The notes under the pieces: model-generated
What the model was told of the DNA's origin: nothing
Databases searched by the model: none
What the model saw: the letters and a program-made list of their open reading frames with translations, nothing else
Program-made: the position numbers and the translations under genes
Origin: Actinoplanes flavus
GTDB taxonomy: Bacteria > Actinomycetota > Actinomycetes > Mycobacteriales > Micromonosporaceae
NCBI RefSeq assembly: GCF_017592555.1
Contig: NZ_JAGFNS010000006.1
Location: 126,432 to 190,431 of the forward strand
Length of the DNA stretch: 64,000 nt
Reading direction: 5' to 3'
Part shown: positions 1 to 7,986 of the stretch, one piece after another
How the letters are laid out: the number at the start of each line of letters is the position of its first letter
Numbering within the stretch: the stretch's first letter is position 1

Positions 1-17
1 GGGGGTGTGGCTCTCCG

Positions 18-42
18 CCCCCCCCCCCCCCCCCCCCCCCCC
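18..42. other. Homopolymeric C tract, probable sequence artefact
   Basis: A run of 25 C residues lies just beyond the 3' end of the minus-strand GH3 gene. It resembles the much larger G/C tracts at 19809-19950 and 56533-56622. A run this long is unlikely to be a faithful read of the chromosome; a failed read across a strong terminator hairpin is more likely, but that is inference. Confidence 0.6.
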
Positions 43-71
43 GGCCGGAGGTGTGACGGCGGGCGGGAGGA

Positions 72-2159
72 TCAGTTGGCGAGCCGGGTCCAGAGGGTGG
101 TGGCCTTCGCGGTGTCGCCGGACTCCTCGGCCAGCTGGGCCTCGGCGAACCGCTGCTGCCAGCCGTCCGGCGCCCGCCCACCGGCCGCCTTCTCCTGGGC
201 GGCGTCCCGGGCGTCGGGCGAAGCCATGGTGCGCAGGCCCCAGCCGTAGGGGAACAGCGGCTCGTACCCCCGGTCGCCGACGTTGACCGGAACCTGCTTC
301 ACCGAATCCGGCCAGCTCATCGGTAGGCGGCCGGTGAACGGCCGCCTACCGAAGAGGACGTCGGCGACACCGCCGCCCTCGCTGCCGGGCAGCCAGGAGG
401 CGACCAGGGCGTCGATCTCGCCGAGCTGGTCGCTGATCACCTGTGGACGGCCGGAGACGATCAGGACGACGCACTCGGCGACCGCGCCGCAGACCTTGGA
501 GACCACGGCCCGGTCGGCGGGTCGCAGGGTGAGCGACTTGGGTTCCTTCTGCTCCTCGGTGCCGCGCGTCCAGGTCGCGCTGCCGACGTCACCGAAACCT
601 TCGGCGTACGGCGTCTCGCCGACCACGACCACACCGACGTCGGAGCCGCCGACCGGCGCGGAGGCGTCGGCGCTGTACGTGACGGTCGCGCCCGGGGCGA
701 CCTCACGGATGCCGTCGAGGATCGTGGCGCCGGGGATGATGTCGCCGTTGCGGCCCTGCCAGTCGATGGTCCAGCCGCCGGCCTGGTTGCCGATGTCGTC
801 GGCGTTGCGGCCGGCCACGTAGATCTTCGCGTCGGCGGCGAGCGGCAGTACGTCGCCGCTGTTCTTGAGCAGCACCTGCGATCGGGCGGCCGCGGTGCGG
901 GCCAGCGCCCGGTGTTCGGTGCCGCGGACGTCGCCGAGGGTGGCGTACGGGTTCTCGAAGAGCCCGAGCCGGAACTTGACGGCGAGGATCCGCCGGACCG
1001 CGTCGTCGATCCGGTCGGTGCCGATCCGGCCGGCGTCCACCTCGGCCTCGAGCACCTCCTGGAAGCGCGGCGCGGTGTGCGGCTCCATGAACATGTCGAT
1101 GCCGGCGCCGACTCCGGCGCGGACCTGGCTGGGGGTGGGTTCGGGGGTGCCGTCCGGGTCGGTGGAGGGCAGTTGGTGGATGCCCTCCCAGTCGGTGATC
1201 ACGAAGCCGTCGAAGCCCAGGTCGCCCTTGAGCTTGCCGGTGATCAGCTCCCGGTCGGCGTGCATCTTGACCGGGTTGCCGGTGCCGTCCTCGGTCCAGT
1301 CGACGCTGGAGTAGGACGGCATGACGCTCCGCACGCCGTGTTCGGTGACGGCGGAGACGTACGGCGCCAGGTCGACGCGGTCGAAGTCGGCGCGGCTGGT
1401 GACGGTGACGCCCTGGTCGATGGCGTAGTCGCTGTCGCCGGTGCCGTACTCGGTGTCGCCGTCGCCCGCGTAGTGCTTGACGGTGGCGATCACACCGTTC
1501 TTCTGGAGGCCGTCGACGGCCGCGCCGCCGAGCCGGCCGGCCAGGGCGGGATCCTCGCCGAAGCTCTCGAAGGCCCGCCCCCACCGTTCGTCGCGGGAGA
1601 CGCAGACGCACGGCGCGAAGTCCCACCGGATGCCGGTGGCCAGCATCTCCCGGGCGGTGGCCTGGTAGACCTGTTCGACGAGGCGCGGGTCGCGGCCGGC
1701 GCCGAGGCCCACGTTGTGCGGGAAGACGGTGGATCCGTGCACGTTGCCGTTGCCGTGCACCGCGTCGATGCCGTAGAGCAGCGGGATCCTCAGCGGGGTG
1801 GCGAGCGCCGCCCGCTGGAGCGAATTGATCATGTCGACCCAGGCCTGCGGCGTATTGGGGTCGGGCACCGAGCCGCCGCCGGAGAGGACCGAGCCGAGCC
1901 GCCACTCGGTGACCAGGTGCGGGTCGCCGGCCACCTTGACCCGCTCGGCCTGGGTCATCTGGCCGATCTTGTCGGCCAGGGTCATCCGCCCGAGCAGGTC
2001 GGCGACCCGGCTCTCGACGGGTTGCCCGGCGTCCAGGTAGAGCGCGCCGGCGTCCTCGGCGGTGGAGCCGTCGCGTACCAGCGCGGTGGCCACGCCCGTC
2101 ACGACGGCCGCCGCCAGCACGATGCCCCCGAGCACCGCCAGCCGGTTCCGTGATCGCAT
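72..2159 (-). CDS. Secreted or membrane-anchored GH3 beta-glucosidase
   Basis: Glycoside hydrolase family 3, retaining hydrolysis of beta-glucosides (probably oligo- or polysaccharide ends) outside the cell. About 695 residues. The ATG at 2159 is chosen because it opens directly on a signal or anchor helix (RSRNRLAVLGGIVLAAAVV), while the frame upstream is arginine-rich and unlike a protein start. The N-terminal GH3 barrel contains KHYAGDGDTEYGT and the nucleophile region VITDWEG with Asp about residue 323. The C-terminal GH3 domain follows (VVVVGETPYAEGFGD, SWLPGSEGGG). The gene is divergent from the response regulator at 2330. Its 3' end lies 29 bases from a C homopolymer. Substrate cannot be fixed from sequence. 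Confidence 0.88.
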   Translation of the reverse strand: MRSRNRLAVLGGIVLAAAVVTGVATALVRDGSTAEDAGALYLDAGQPVESRVADLLGRMTLADKIGQMTQAERVKVAGDPHLVTEWRLGSVLSGGGSVPDPNTPQAWVDMINSLQRAALATPLRIPLLYGIDAVHGNGNVHGSTVFPHNVGLGAGRDPRLVEQVYQATAREMLATGIRWDFAPCVCVSRDERWGRAFESFGEDPALAGRLGGAAVDGLQKNGVIATVKHYAGDGDTEYGTGDSDYAIDQGVTVTSRADFDRVDLAPYVSAVTEHGVRSVMPSYSSVDWTEDGTGNPVKMHADRELITGKLKGDLGFDGFVITDWEGIHQLPSTDPDGTPEPTPSQVRAGVGAGIDMFMEPHTAPRFQEVLEAEVDAGRIGTDRIDDAVRRILAVKFRLGLFENPYATLGDVRGTEHRALARTAAARSQVLLKNSGDVLPLAADAKIYVAGRNADDIGNQAGGWTIDWQGRNGDIIPGATILDGIREVAPGATVTYSADASAPVGGSDVGVVVVGETPYAEGFGDVGSATWTRGTEEQKEPKSLTLRPADRAVVSKVCGAVAECVVLIVSGRPQVISDQLGEIDALVASWLPGSEGGGVADVLFGRRPFTGRLPMSWPDSVKQVPVNVGDRGYEPLFPYGWGLRTMASPDARDAAQEKAAGGRAPDGWQQRFAEAQLAEESGDTAKATTLWTRLAN

Positions 2160-2329
2160 TCGTCCCCCTGATGGTTCGGGTGCAGCGGCTCCGAGTCTGC
2201 CGGAGGGATCCGGCCGCCCGTTCCGCGGGTCGCGGGGGCGGCGGCATCCGCGTTCGTAATCGCCCGGAAACGCCCCGGGTCGCGGCCGGCTGGCGCATGC
2301 TGGGACGAAGCACTTCCGACGGAGCTGAC

Positions 2330-2758
2330 ATGGTCGCATTGCTGATCGCCGAGGACGACGAGGACATCTCCCTGGTTCTGGCCCGGGTGTTCAAACGAGC
2401 CGGAATGACCGTCCTTCGCGCATCGGACGGATGGACGGCGTTCGAGACGATCGTCGAACAGCGGCCGGACGTCGTGCTGACCGATCTCGGCATGCCGCGG
2501 ATGGACGGCTGGGAACTGATCGACGCCATCCGGTCACACGAGGACAAGGGGATCCGGCACATCCCGGTGGCGATCCTGAGCGGGCACCTGCGTCCCGGGG
2601 ATCCGCGGGCCGGCTCCTCGAAGGTGTGCGCCATCCTGCTCAAGCCCTGCCCCAACGACCAACTGCTGGCGACCATGGAGGAGCTGGTCACGATCGGGCC
2701 GCACGACCATGACACGGTTGACTCCCGCTGTCCCGCCGACCTGCCTGTTTCAGTATGA
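2330..2758 (+). CDS. Single-domain response regulator (CheY-like receiver)
   Basis: A 142-residue receiver domain without an output domain. Acidic pocket EDD at residues 8-10, phosphoacceptor Asp52 in LTDLGMPRMDG, and conserved Lys105 in LLKPCP are visible. The ATG at 2330 is chosen because GGAGC lies five bases upstream and the protein starts directly on the first beta strand (MVALLIAEDDED); upstream in-frame codons are low-quality. It sits 80 bases before the histidine kinase at 2839 on the same strand, so the kinase is a plausible partner (inference). Output would be through protein-protein contact. Confidence 0.85.
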   Translation: MVALLIAEDDEDISLVLARVFKRAGMTVLRASDGWTAFETIVEQRPDVVLTDLGMPRMDGWELIDAIRSHEDKGIRHIPVAILSGHLRPGDPRAGSSKVCAILLKPCPNDQLLATMEELVTIGPHDHDTVDSRCPADLPVSV

Positions 2759-2838
2759 AAATGTATGGAATATAGGGATCGGGCTAGGATGGTGACAGCC
2801 CGTGGCCACGGGCCTCGGTCGGGAGAATCGGGCGGGTC

Positions 2839-4935
2839 ATGGTGGTGCTCGACGAGGCGGTGCTGACGGATCCGGGTCGTCTGCGTGCGGTCGACCGTGC
2901 CCTCCTCTCGCTACCCGGCCGGTCCACCCCCCTCGACGACACCGCCCGCCTGGTGACCCGGCTGCTGCACACCCCGATGGCCTGCGTCTGCCTGATCACC
3001 GAGGACGAGGAGCTGTTCGTCGGGGAGTACGCCATCCCGCACGAGCTGAGCCTGCCGCGCCGTGCCCCGCTGGCCTACTCGGTCTGCAAGTACGCGGTCT
3101 CCGCCGACGGGGTCATCCTCAGCCGCGACATGACCGCGGAACCCGACGAGATCCTCAGCAGGCACCTGCTCGTCGTCGAGTTCGGGATCAGGGCGTTCCT
3201 CGGCGTGCCGGTCCGCGACCGCGACGGCCGCCCGATCGGCTCGCTGGCCGTCCTGGACCGCCGTCCCCGGGACTGGACCGGCGAGGAGACCGAGATCCTC
3301 ACCGCGGTCGCCGACACGATCCGGGTCCAGGACGACAGCGCCTTCCACGCCACGTTGCTGGAGAGCATGGAGGCCGGTGTGGTGGCCTGCGACCGCTCCG
3401 GCCGGATAGTCTACGCCAACCGCTCGGTGCGGGAGGTGATCGGGTTCGGCCCGGACGGGCCGCTGGCGCCCGAGTTCGAGGCGGAGGCCTACCGGCTGCT
3501 CGCCACCACCGACCAGCGGTCGATGCCACCCGGTGAGAGCCCACTGATCCGCGCCCTCAACGGCGAGTGCGTCGTCTCCGAGGACGTGCTGATCCGCCGG
3601 CCCGGCCACCGCACCCGGATCTTCGACACCTGCGCGCAGCCCATCCTCGGCCCGACCGGTGACGCGCTCGGCGCGGTGGCGGTCGCCCACGAGGTCACCG
3701 CGCTGCGCCGGGTCGAGCGGTTCCGCAACTGCCACATCGCCGTGCAGCACGTGTTGCAGAGCGCCGGCACGGTGGCCGAGGCGACCCCCGAGGTGCTGCG
3801 CGCGGTCACCGCCACCCTGGGCTGGCCGGCGGCCGAGCTGTACCTGATCGACGAGGCGACCGGGCTGCTCCAGGCGGCCGGGCACTGGGACTTCTCCGGG
3901 GTGGAGCCGGACGGCTTCTTCGGGCACACGCCGATCCGTGGGCAGGGCATCACCGGGCGGGCGTGGGAGACCGGGCGGCCGATCTGGGTGCCGGACCTGA
4001 GCTCGAGCCCCGATCTGCGGACCGCCCACGAGCGCGAACGGGTGGAGATCTGCCTGCGGCGTGGCGTCCGGACCGCGCTGGCCGTGCCGGTCCGCGACGG
4101 CGGGACCCTGCTCGGGGTGCTGACCTGCTACGCCGGCACCCAGGAGTACGAGCCGGACCTGCTCACCGTGCTGCTCGACGGGGTGGCCGCGCAGGTCGGC
4201 GTCTTCGTGGCCCAGCGCCGCGCCGAGGAGCTGTCGCGCCAGCTGGCCCGGGCGCAGGCGGACTTCGTCGACCTGGTGGGGCACGAGCTGCGCACCCCGC
4301 TCACCTCGATCACCGCGAACGCCGCCCTGCTGGCCGAGGAGACGTCCGGTCTGGACGCCGAGTCCCGGCACATGGTGGAGACCGTCGCCCGTAACGCGGC
4401 CGTCCTCCAGCGGATCGCCGACACCCTGCTCGACCTGGCCGGGCTCGACGCCGGGCACCTCGAACTGGACGTCGCCGAGGTGGACCTGGTGGCCCTGCTG
4501 TGCGACGCGGTGACCGAGGTCCGGCGCACCGCCGACCGGCTCACCCTGGTCATCGAACTGCCCGCCGAGCTGCACCTGCCCGGCGACGCGGAACGGCTCC
4601 GGCAGGTCGTCGACGACCTGCTGCTCAACGCCGTCCGGTACAGCCCGCCGGGCGAGCCGGTGCACGTCACGCTGTGCACCGACGACACGATGGCCGACCT
4701 GTGCATCGCCGACCACGGCATCGGCACGCCGCCCGGCGAGCACGACCGGGTGTTCGACCGGTTCTTCCGCGGCAGCAACGTGCGCCACCAGGGCACCCCG
4801 GGCAGCGGGCTGGGTCTCAGCCTGGCCCGGGCCATCGTGCTGCTGCACGGCGGCACGATCCGGCTCTCCGACAACCGGCCGTCCGGGACGGTCGTGTCCG
4901 TGCGCCTGCCGCTGGCCGGTCCGCCCGGCGCCTGA
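2839..4935 (+). CDS. GAF-PAS-GAF sensor histidine kinase
   Basis: A 698-residue soluble hybrid sensor kinase with no obvious membrane segment. Order: GAF-like domain (about 20-165), PAS domain (about 175-285, SMEAGVVACDRSGRIVYANR), second GAF (about 295-455), HisKA with His482 in VGHELRTPLTS, and HATPase_c with Asn597 in LLLNAVRYSP plus the DHGIGTPPGE and GSGLGLSLA boxes. It likely senses an intracellular ligand or redox state and phosphorylates the receiver protein encoded just upstream. Its stop codon abuts the stop of the convergent amine oxidase gene with no base between, forming TGATCA. The ATG at 2839 has GGGAG about 13 bases upstream, a weak spacing. Confidence 0.88.
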   Translation: MVVLDEAVLTDPGRLRAVDRALLSLPGRSTPLDDTARLVTRLLHTPMACVCLITEDEELFVGEYAIPHELSLPRRAPLAYSVCKYAVSADGVILSRDMTAEPDEILSRHLLVVEFGIRAFLGVPVRDRDGRPIGSLAVLDRRPRDWTGEETEILTAVADTIRVQDDSAFHATLLESMEAGVVACDRSGRIVYANRSVREVIGFGPDGPLAPEFEAEAYRLLATTDQRSMPPGESPLIRALNGECVVSEDVLIRRPGHRTRIFDTCAQPILGPTGDALGAVAVAHEVTALRRVERFRNCHIAVQHVLQSAGTVAEATPEVLRAVTATLGWPAAELYLIDEATGLLQAAGHWDFSGVEPDGFFGHTPIRGQGITGRAWETGRPIWVPDLSSSPDLRTAHERERVEICLRRGVRTALAVPVRDGGTLLGVLTCYAGTQEYEPDLLTVLLDGVAAQVGVFVAQRRAEELSRQLARAQADFVDLVGHELRTPLTSITANAALLAEETSGLDAESRHMVETVARNAAVLQRIADTLLDLAGLDAGHLELDVAEVDLVALLCDAVTEVRRTADRLTLVIELPAELHLPGDAERLRQVVDDLLLNAVRYSPPGEPVHVTLCTDDTMADLCIADHGIGTPPGEHDRVFDRFFRGSNVRHQGTPGSGLGLSLARAIVLLHGGTIRLSDNRPSGTVVSVRLPLAGPPGA

Positions 4936-6207
4936 TCAGGCCGCCCGGCGGCGGTCCACGGCGTCGAGCAGGGCGGTGGCGCGCAGGCCCGCGTTGATGC
5001 CGAGCCACCGCGCCGGTTCCGGCTCCCAGCGGCGCGAGCGATGATTCACCCACGGCAGGGCGGTCCGGTCGCTGTCGCGGCCGATGATCAGATCAGCGAG
5101 GGTACGCCCGGCGAGGTTGGCGGCCGCAACGCCGTCGCCCACGTAGCCCCCGGCCCAGCCGATCCCGTCCCGCAGGCCGACCGACGGCATCCAGTCGCGC
5201 GGAACGCCGAGCGGCCCACCCCACCGGTACGCGATCGGCGGGTCGATGCCGAACAGGTCGGTGAGCGTCGCCCGCAGCGCCTCGAACACCCGGGGCGCCC
5301 GGTCGTACTCCGGCCGGACCCGGGACCCGAAGTGGTACGGCGCCCCGCGCCCACCGAAGGCCAGCCGGTCGTCGGCGGTCCGCTGGCCGTAGACGACCAG
5401 CCGCCGCTCGTCCGTGAACGTCTCCCGGCGGGCCAGGCCGACCCGCTGCCAGAACTCCGCGGGCAGCGGCTCGGTGACGATCATCAGCGAGTAGACCGGG
5501 GCCAGGTCGCGGCGGTGACCGGCGAGCCCGGAGGTGTAGCCCTCCAGTGCCCGCACCACGTGCGCGGCGCGCAGCGTACCCCGATCGGTGGTGATCTGTC
5601 CGGTTTTGATCTGCTCGGCCCGGGTGCCCTCGTGGATGGTGACGCCGAGCCGCTCGACCGTCTCGGCGAGGCCGCGGACCAGTTTGGCCGGATGCAGGGC
5701 GGCGCAGTGCTCGCTGTAGACGCCGCCGAGCACGCCGGTGGCGGCGCAGATCGCGCGGGCCTCGCCGGCGCCGACGAAGCCCGGGTCCCGCCGGGCCCGC
5801 CGCACCTGGACCGGGTTGCGGGCCAGCGAGATGACGCCGCCCTTGGCGTAGTCGCAGTCGATGCCCTCGGCCGCGGTGACCCGCCCGACCTCGTCGACGG
5901 TGTCCTCGAGCGCCCGGGTCATCGCGGCGGCCGCCGCCGGCCCGAAACGGCGGGACAGTCTCGCCTCCGGGACCGGGAACAGACCGGACGCCCAGCCGCC
6001 GTTGCGGCCGGACGCGCCGAAGCCGCAGTACTCCGCGTCGACGACGACGATCCTCTTCCGCGGGGCGGCCCGGGCCAGGTAGTACGCGGTCCAGAGGCCG
6101 GTGTACCCGCCGCCGGCGATGGCCACGTCGGCCTCCCGGTCACCGTCCAGCGGCGGGCGTCTCCCGATCGGGCCCAGGGAATCGAGCCAGAAGGAGGGGC
6201 TGCTCAT
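4936..6207 (-). CDS. FAD-dependent amine oxidase, gamma-glutamylputrescine oxidase-like
   Basis: DAO-family flavoprotein of 423 residues. The N-terminal dinucleotide fold VAIAGGGYTGLWTAYYLA and the FAD segment FGASGRNGGWASG are typical of the PuuB/OrdL group, which oxidises gamma-glutamylputrescine or related amines to aldehydes with release of ammonia and peroxide. It is the last gene of a minus-strand operon: aldehyde dehydrogenase, aminotransferase, Lrp regulator, oxidase. Only 4 bases separate it from the Lrp gene. The context supports polyamine or GABA-type catabolism. No gamma-glutamylputrescine synthetase gene is present here, so the exact substrate is open. Confidence 0.82.
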   Translation of the reverse strand: MSSPSFWLDSLGPIGRRPPLDGDREADVAIAGGGYTGLWTAYYLARAAPRKRIVVVDAEYCGFGASGRNGGWASGLFPVPEARLSRRFGPAAAAAMTRALEDTVDEVGRVTAAEGIDCDYAKGGVISLARNPVQVRRARRDPGFVGAGEARAICAATGVLGGVYSEHCAALHPAKLVRGLAETVERLGVTIHEGTRAEQIKTGQITTDRGTLRAAHVVRALEGYTSGLAGHRRDLAPVYSLMIVTEPLPAEFWQRVGLARRETFTDERRLVVYGQRTADDRLAFGGRGAPYHFGSRVRPEYDRAPRVFEALRATLTDLFGIDPPIAYRWGGPLGVPRDWMPSVGLRDGIGWAGGYVGDGVAAANLAGRTLADLIIGRDSDRTALPWVNHRSRRWEPEPARWLGINAGLRATALLDAVDRRRAA

Positions 6208-6211
6208 ACGG

Positions 6212-6703
6212 TTACCGGGTCCCCCAGGCGTATGTCTGTTTCGCGAGGCGCAGGTACATGAAGGTGTCGGTCTCGCTGACGCCCTCGATGGCCCGGACCT
6301 TCTCGTTGAGGATGTCGAGCAGGTGCTCGTCGTCGGTGCAGACCAGCTCGACCAGCAGGTCGTAGCGGCCGGCGCAGATCACCACGTAGTCCACCTCGGG
6401 GATCTCGGCGATCCGGTCCGCGATGGCGCGCAGGTCACCGTTGACCCGCAGCCCGACCATCGCCTGCCGGGCGAAACCCAGCGTGAGCGGGTCGGTGACC
6501 GCGACGATCTGCATGAGCCCGTTGTCCAGCAGCCGCTGTACGCGCTGGCGTACCGCCGCCTCGGAGAGCCCGATCGTCTTGGCCAGCGTCGCGTACGACA
6601 TCCGGCCGTCGCGCTGCAGGTGCTCGATGATCAGTTTGTTGGTGTCGTCCAGGGTCACGTCCGTCACGGCGCGATTCTTCCCTGTAGCGCTTGACGTAGG
6701 CAA
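6212..6703 (-). CDS. Lrp/AsnC family transcriptional regulator
   Basis: 163 residues with the two Lrp modules: an N-terminal winged helix-turn-helix (DDTNKLIIEHLQRDGRMSYA, then AVRQRVQRLLDNG) and a C-terminal RAM/AsnC ligand domain (VDYVVICAGRYDLLVELVC). It lies inside the polyamine/GABA operon between aminotransferase (12 bases) and amine oxidase (4 bases), so it probably senses a pathway amino acid and controls this operon, including itself. The N-terminal dozen residues (PTSSATGKNRAVTD) are unusual for the family; a GTG start near residue 13 is possible. Confidence 0.88.
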   Translation of the reverse strand: MPTSSATGKNRAVTDVTLDDTNKLIIEHLQRDGRMSYATLAKTIGLSEAAVRQRVQRLLDNGLMQIVAVTDPLTLGFARQAMVGLRVNGDLRAIADRIAEIPEVDYVVICAGRYDLLVELVCTDDEHLLDILNEKVRAIEGVSETDTFMYLRLAKQTYAWGTR

Positions 6704-6715
6704 AGGGGTCGCCCG

Positions 6716-7984
6716 TCAGGATCGCAGCGCGGCGTGGAGGATCTCGATGCCGCGCCCCAGGTCGGCGTCGGAGATGACCAGCGGCGGCAGGAAACGCAGC
6801 ACGTTGCCGTAGGTCCCGCAGGTGAGTGTGAGCAGGCCGGCGTCGTGGCAGGCCCGCGACACGCGCGCGGTCCGGGTGGCGTCCGGCTCGATCCCGCCCG
6901 GCAGCACCAGCTCGATCGCGATCATCGCGCCCCGGCCGCGGATCTCGGCGATCCCCGGATCGGCCGGCTCCGCCAGCGCCGGTTTCAGGATCGACTCGAT
7001 CCGCCGGGCCGCGGCGGCGAGGTCCAGCTCGCGCATCGTCTCGATGGCGGCGAGCGAGGCCGCGCAGGCGATCGGGTTGCCGCCGTACGTCCCGCCGAGC
7101 CCGCCCGCGTGCACCGCGTCCATCAGCTCGGCCCGGCCCACCACACCGGCGATCGGCAGCCCGCCGCCCATCCCCTTGGCCGTGGTGATCAGGTCCGGCT
7201 CCAGGCCCTCGTGCTCGGAGGCGAACCACTGACCGGTACGCGCGAAGCCGGTCTGGATCTCGTCGGCGATGAACACCGCCCCGTTCGCCTTCGCCCACGC
7301 CGCGATCGCCGGCAGGAAGCCCGGCGCCGGCACCACGAAACCGCCCTCACCCTGGATCGGCTCGATCAGCACGGCCGCCACGTTCGGCCCGCCGACCTGC
7401 TTCTCGATCACGTCGACGGCCTGGCGGGCCGCCTCGGCGCCGGACCGGCCGCCGTCGCGCAGCGGGTACGACATCGGCGCCCGGTACACCTCCGGGGCGA
7501 ACGGGCCGAACCGGTGCTTGTACGGCATGTTCTTCGCGGTCAGCGCCATCGTCAGGTTGGTCCGGCCGTGGTACGCGTGGTCGAACACCACGACGGCCGG
7601 CCGCCCGGTCGCGTGCCGGGCGATCTTCACGGCGTTCTCCACCGCCTCGGCGCCGGAGTTGAACAGCGCGGCCCGCTTCTCGAACGAGCCCGGCGTCAGG
7701 GCGATCAGCTGCTCGCAGACCGCCACGTACGACTCGTAGGGGGCGACCATGAAGCAGGTGTGGGTGAACCGCTCCACCTGGGCGCGGACCGCCTCGACCA
7801 CCCGCGGCGCGGCATTGCCCACGGTGGTCACCGCGATGCCGGAGGCGAAGTCGATCCACTCCCGGCCGTCGACGTCGGTGATCGTGCCGTGGCGCGCGTG
7901 GTCGACGTAGGCGTTCACCACCGAGCCGACACCCTTGGCGACGGCCGCCAGCCGCCGCTTGTGCAGGTCTTCCGACGAGGTCAC
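6716..7984 (-). CDS. gabT: Class III aminotransferase, 4-aminobutyrate-type
   Basis: About 422 residues. PLP-dependent omega-aminotransferase of the GabT group, moving the amino group of 4-aminobutyrate or a similar omega-amine to 2-oxoglutarate. Visible features: FNSGAEAVENAVKIAR, YHGRTNLTMALT, ADEIQTGFARTG and the Schiff-base Lys270 in TAKGMGGG. The GTG at 7984 is preferred: it lies 2 bases after the aldehyde dehydrogenase stop and gives the expected N terminus (TSSEDLHKRRLAAVAKG). Longer upstream reading frame is the shadow of the dehydrogenase. Second gene of the operon. The gene symbol is by family and context. Confidence 0.85.
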   Translation of the reverse strand: MTSSEDLHKRRLAAVAKGVGSVVNAYVDHARHGTITDVDGREWIDFASGIAVTTVGNAAPRVVEAVRAQVERFTHTCFMVAPYESYVAVCEQLIALTPGSFEKRAALFNSGAEAVENAVKIARHATGRPAVVVFDHAYHGRTNLTMALTAKNMPYKHRFGPFAPEVYRAPMSYPLRDGGRSGAEAARQAVDVIEKQVGGPNVAAVLIEPIQGEGGFVVPAPGFLPAIAAWAKANGAVFIADEIQTGFARTGQWFASEHEGLEPDLITTAKGMGGGLPIAGVVGRAELMDAVHAGGLGGTYGGNPIACAASLAAIETMRELDLAAAARRIESILKPALAEPADPGIAEIRGRGAMIAIELVLPGGIEPDATRTARVSRACHDAGLLTLTCGTYGNVLRFLPPLVISDADLGRGIEILHAALRS

Positions 7985-7986
7985 GG

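Noticed and set aside
912-2153. Long open frame on the plus strand opposite the GH3 gene
   Set aside because: Asp/Gly/Val-rich composition typical of the antisense frame of a high-GC gene; no domain, and the opposite strand has clear GH3 motifs. The same holds for other long antisense frames, for example 2911-4848, 6734-8029, 10761-13130 and 20253-22697.
2759-2838. Promoter for the histidine kinase gene
   Set aside because: The stretch is AT-rich with TATGAAAATG and GGAATATAGG, but no -35/-10 pair with acceptable spacing could be fixed, so it is not listed.
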